Below are positions 62,843-64,000 of a stretch of DNA of 64,000 nucleotides, in pieces. The position numbers and the translations under genes were made by a program. Under the pieces are notes generated by a model. That model saw only the letters and a program-made list of their open reading frames with translations. It was not told the origin of the DNA and ran no database searches. This DNA is from G965214625 sp965214625. Lineage in GTDB: Bacteria; Pseudomonadota; Gammaproteobacteria; Arenicellales; Poriferihabitantaceae. Numbering within the stretch: the first letter of the stretch is position 1; each line of letters opens with the position of its first letter. Location of the stretch: NCBI GenBank assembly GCA_965214625.1, contig OZ243962.1, positions 1,302,001 to 1,366,000 of the forward strand, given 5' to 3'.

Positions 62843-64000
62843 TCACGCCACCCCTTTCCCCGAAAACAGGGCAGCAGCCGCAGGGGGATTGGAAGGGAAA
62901 TAAAGGTGCAGGTAACTGGCACTGATTCCATCCATCTGATAAATCGGTTCTCCGGGAGCCGGATGGCGAAGCCTTCGGCCATGGGCGACCGGTTGTGACA
63001 TCCCTTCACAACGCGTCCGGTGATGGGCATGGGCCCGGAGTTCCCCTTCGGGGAAGGGTGCATACTGCATCCCCTGACACCCTCCCCTTTGCCGCAAAAT
63101 GCCGTGCCCGGGCAATAGTCCGACCATATCGGCACTGTGACCCTGCACATCCGTCAGCGTCTCCATCAGATACAGCATCCCGCCGCATTCCGCGAGAATC
63201 TGCCCGCCTTGCTTGTGAAAGTCGACCAGTTGTGCCTTCATGGCCTCATTCTCCGACAAGGGCCCCAGATGCAACTCCGGATATCCACCCGGCAGCCACA
63301 GTGCATCGACTTCGGGCAAACTGTGATCCTGCAGCGGAGAGAAATAGACACATGTCGCCCCCATGTCTTCCAGCAATTCGACATTGGCCGCGTAAATGAA
63401 GGTAAAGGCATCATCCTTGGCAACCCCGATCCGCATCCCGTCCAACAGCAACGGTGCAGAGCTCACCTGGCCCTCGCGAAAACAAACGGGGGGCGGCAAT
63501 GCCGTTAACCCGCAGTCCGCCATTGCTTCGGCAATCCGGTCCAGCCGTTCGGTGATATCTGCCACTTCATGCGGATGCACCAGTCCCAGGTGTCGTTCAG
63601 GCAGCGACATTTCCGGCGTCTCACGAACACAGCCCAATAAATTGATCCGCTCGGGCATGGCCTCGCTGATCAATGCAGCGTGCCGCTCACTGCCGAGTCG
63701 ATTGGCGATCACACCGGCAATCTCGAGTGACTGACGATAGGTCGACAATCCATAGGCAATCGAACCAAACGTCTGCGCCATGGAACGCGCATCGATCACA
63801 ATAGCGACGGGAATCCCGAAATACTGGGCCATGTCCGCGCCGCTCGGCTCACCGTCAAACATCCCCATCACCCCCTCGATGAGGATCAGATCGACCTCTT
63901 TTGCCGCCTCAAACAAAAGGTGCTTGCAGCGTTCCTCTCCGACCATCCACAGGTCAAGCTGCACCACCGGGTTGCCTGAAGCCCGTTCAAGTATCAGCGG
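62843..64000 (-). CDS. cobB: CobB/CbiA-type a,c-diamide synthase, paralogue 2 (5' end cut by window)
   Basis: At least 385 residues; the frame runs off the right edge, and the last bases encode PLILERASGNPVVQLDLWMV, which aligns with PTILEQASKNTVYNLDLWMM of paralogue 1. The family motifs are in standard form: LIEGVMGMFDGEPSGADMAQ, VIDARSMAQTFGSIAYGL, LAECGGMLYLMETL with the catalytic Cys, and RAHAHHRTRCEGM at the His site. This copy looks like the orthodox cobyrinate or hydrogenobyrinate a,c-diamide synthase. It converges on paralogue 1 with about 160 bases between the stops. Confidence 0.93.
   Translation of the reverse strand, partial: PLILERASGNPVVQLDLWMVGEERCKHLLFEAAKEVDLILIEGVMGMFDGEPSGADMAQYFGIPVAIVIDARSMAQTFGSIAYGLSTYRQSLEIAGVIANRLGSERHAALISEAMPERINLLGCVRETPEMSLPERHLGLVHPHEVADITERLDRIAEAMADCGLTALPPPVCFREGQVSSAPLLLDGMRIGVAKDDAFTFIYAANVELLEDMGATCVYFSPLQDHSLPEVDALWLPGGYPELHLGPLSENEAMKAQLVDFHKQGGQILAECGGMLYLMETLTDVQGHSADMVGLLPGHGILRQRGGCQGMQYAPFPEGELRAHAHHRTRCEGMSQPVAHGRRLRHPAPGEPIYQMDGISASYLHLYFPSNPPAAAALFSGKGVA

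Noticed and set aside
62676..62903. 75-codon frame starting at the end of cobB paralogue 1
   Set aside because: Arg/Pro/Gly-rich composition typical of a chance frame in GC-rich DNA, and it runs into the opposite-strand cobB gene.
1..64000. CRISPR arrays, insertion sequences, rRNA genes, replication origin
   Set aside because: No regularly spaced repeats, transposase frames, rRNA-like sequence or DnaA-box cluster was seen while reading the window.

Overview
The window reads as the chromosome of a free-living gammaproteobacterium of middling GC content. The lineage rests on gene types seen here: RppH, PrfC, TldD/PmbA, YccA, Uup, the fused CysG, HutF-type histidine degradation, and the DUF4149 and DUF1289 proteins. 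I cannot name a genus from sequence alone. Coding is dense on both strands, but intergenic gaps of 300-700 bp and several broken toxin-antitoxin modules show local decay.

Layout. Bases 1-3,350 hold the end of htpG, an EamA transporter, tag, a small frameshifted gene, an unknown four-helix membrane protein and a wrecked higBA pair. From 3,554 to 8,900 there is a hydroxyproline-type epimerase with a D-amino-acid dehydrogenase, then two divergent phosphoribosyltransferase paralogues, a glutamine amidotransferase, an NTF2-like protein and a DUF4149 protein. From 9,358 to 21,440 lies amino-acid use: hutFH divergent from hutI-hutC'-hutU plus an ornithine-cyclodeaminase homologue, a perfect HutC operator, tRNA-Pro(CGG), and a ProXVW-type uptake system whose permease is a double-length fusion. 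From 21,700 to 40,830 are a membrane spermidine-synthase homologue, a CitE-like and a GcvT-like enzyme, a periplasmic cytochrome c, rppH, a LysR regulator, yccA, nit2-tldD-pmbA, prfC, a truncated Fic/XRE module, uup and pgeF.

After tRNA-Ser(UGA) the last 22 kb are mostly cobalamin synthesis: cobU, cobQ-cbiB, cysG, cobN, cobW, cobM, cobJ, cobI, cobH, cobK, cbiD, a NicO-type metal transporter and two convergent cobB/cbiA paralogues, the second running off the right edge. CysG makes precorrin-2; CobI, CobJ, CobM, CbiD, CobK and CobH work on the ring; CobB amidates it; CobN with CobW handles cobalt insertion; CobQ, CbiB and CobU finish the corrinoid and lower loop. CobN marks the late-cobalt route, while CbiD stands in for CobF. 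CobG, CobL, the small chelatase subunits, the adenosyltransferase and the last synthases are not in the window and may lie to the right.

The points most worth a second look are the two diverged CobB paralogues, the PRTase-PRTase-amidotransferase neighbourhood, the HutC repressor that lost its effector domain while its operator stays perfect, three eroded toxin-antitoxin loci, and two homopolymer frameshifts within 1 kb that could be real or assembly errors. I found no CRISPR array, prophage or insertion sequence.
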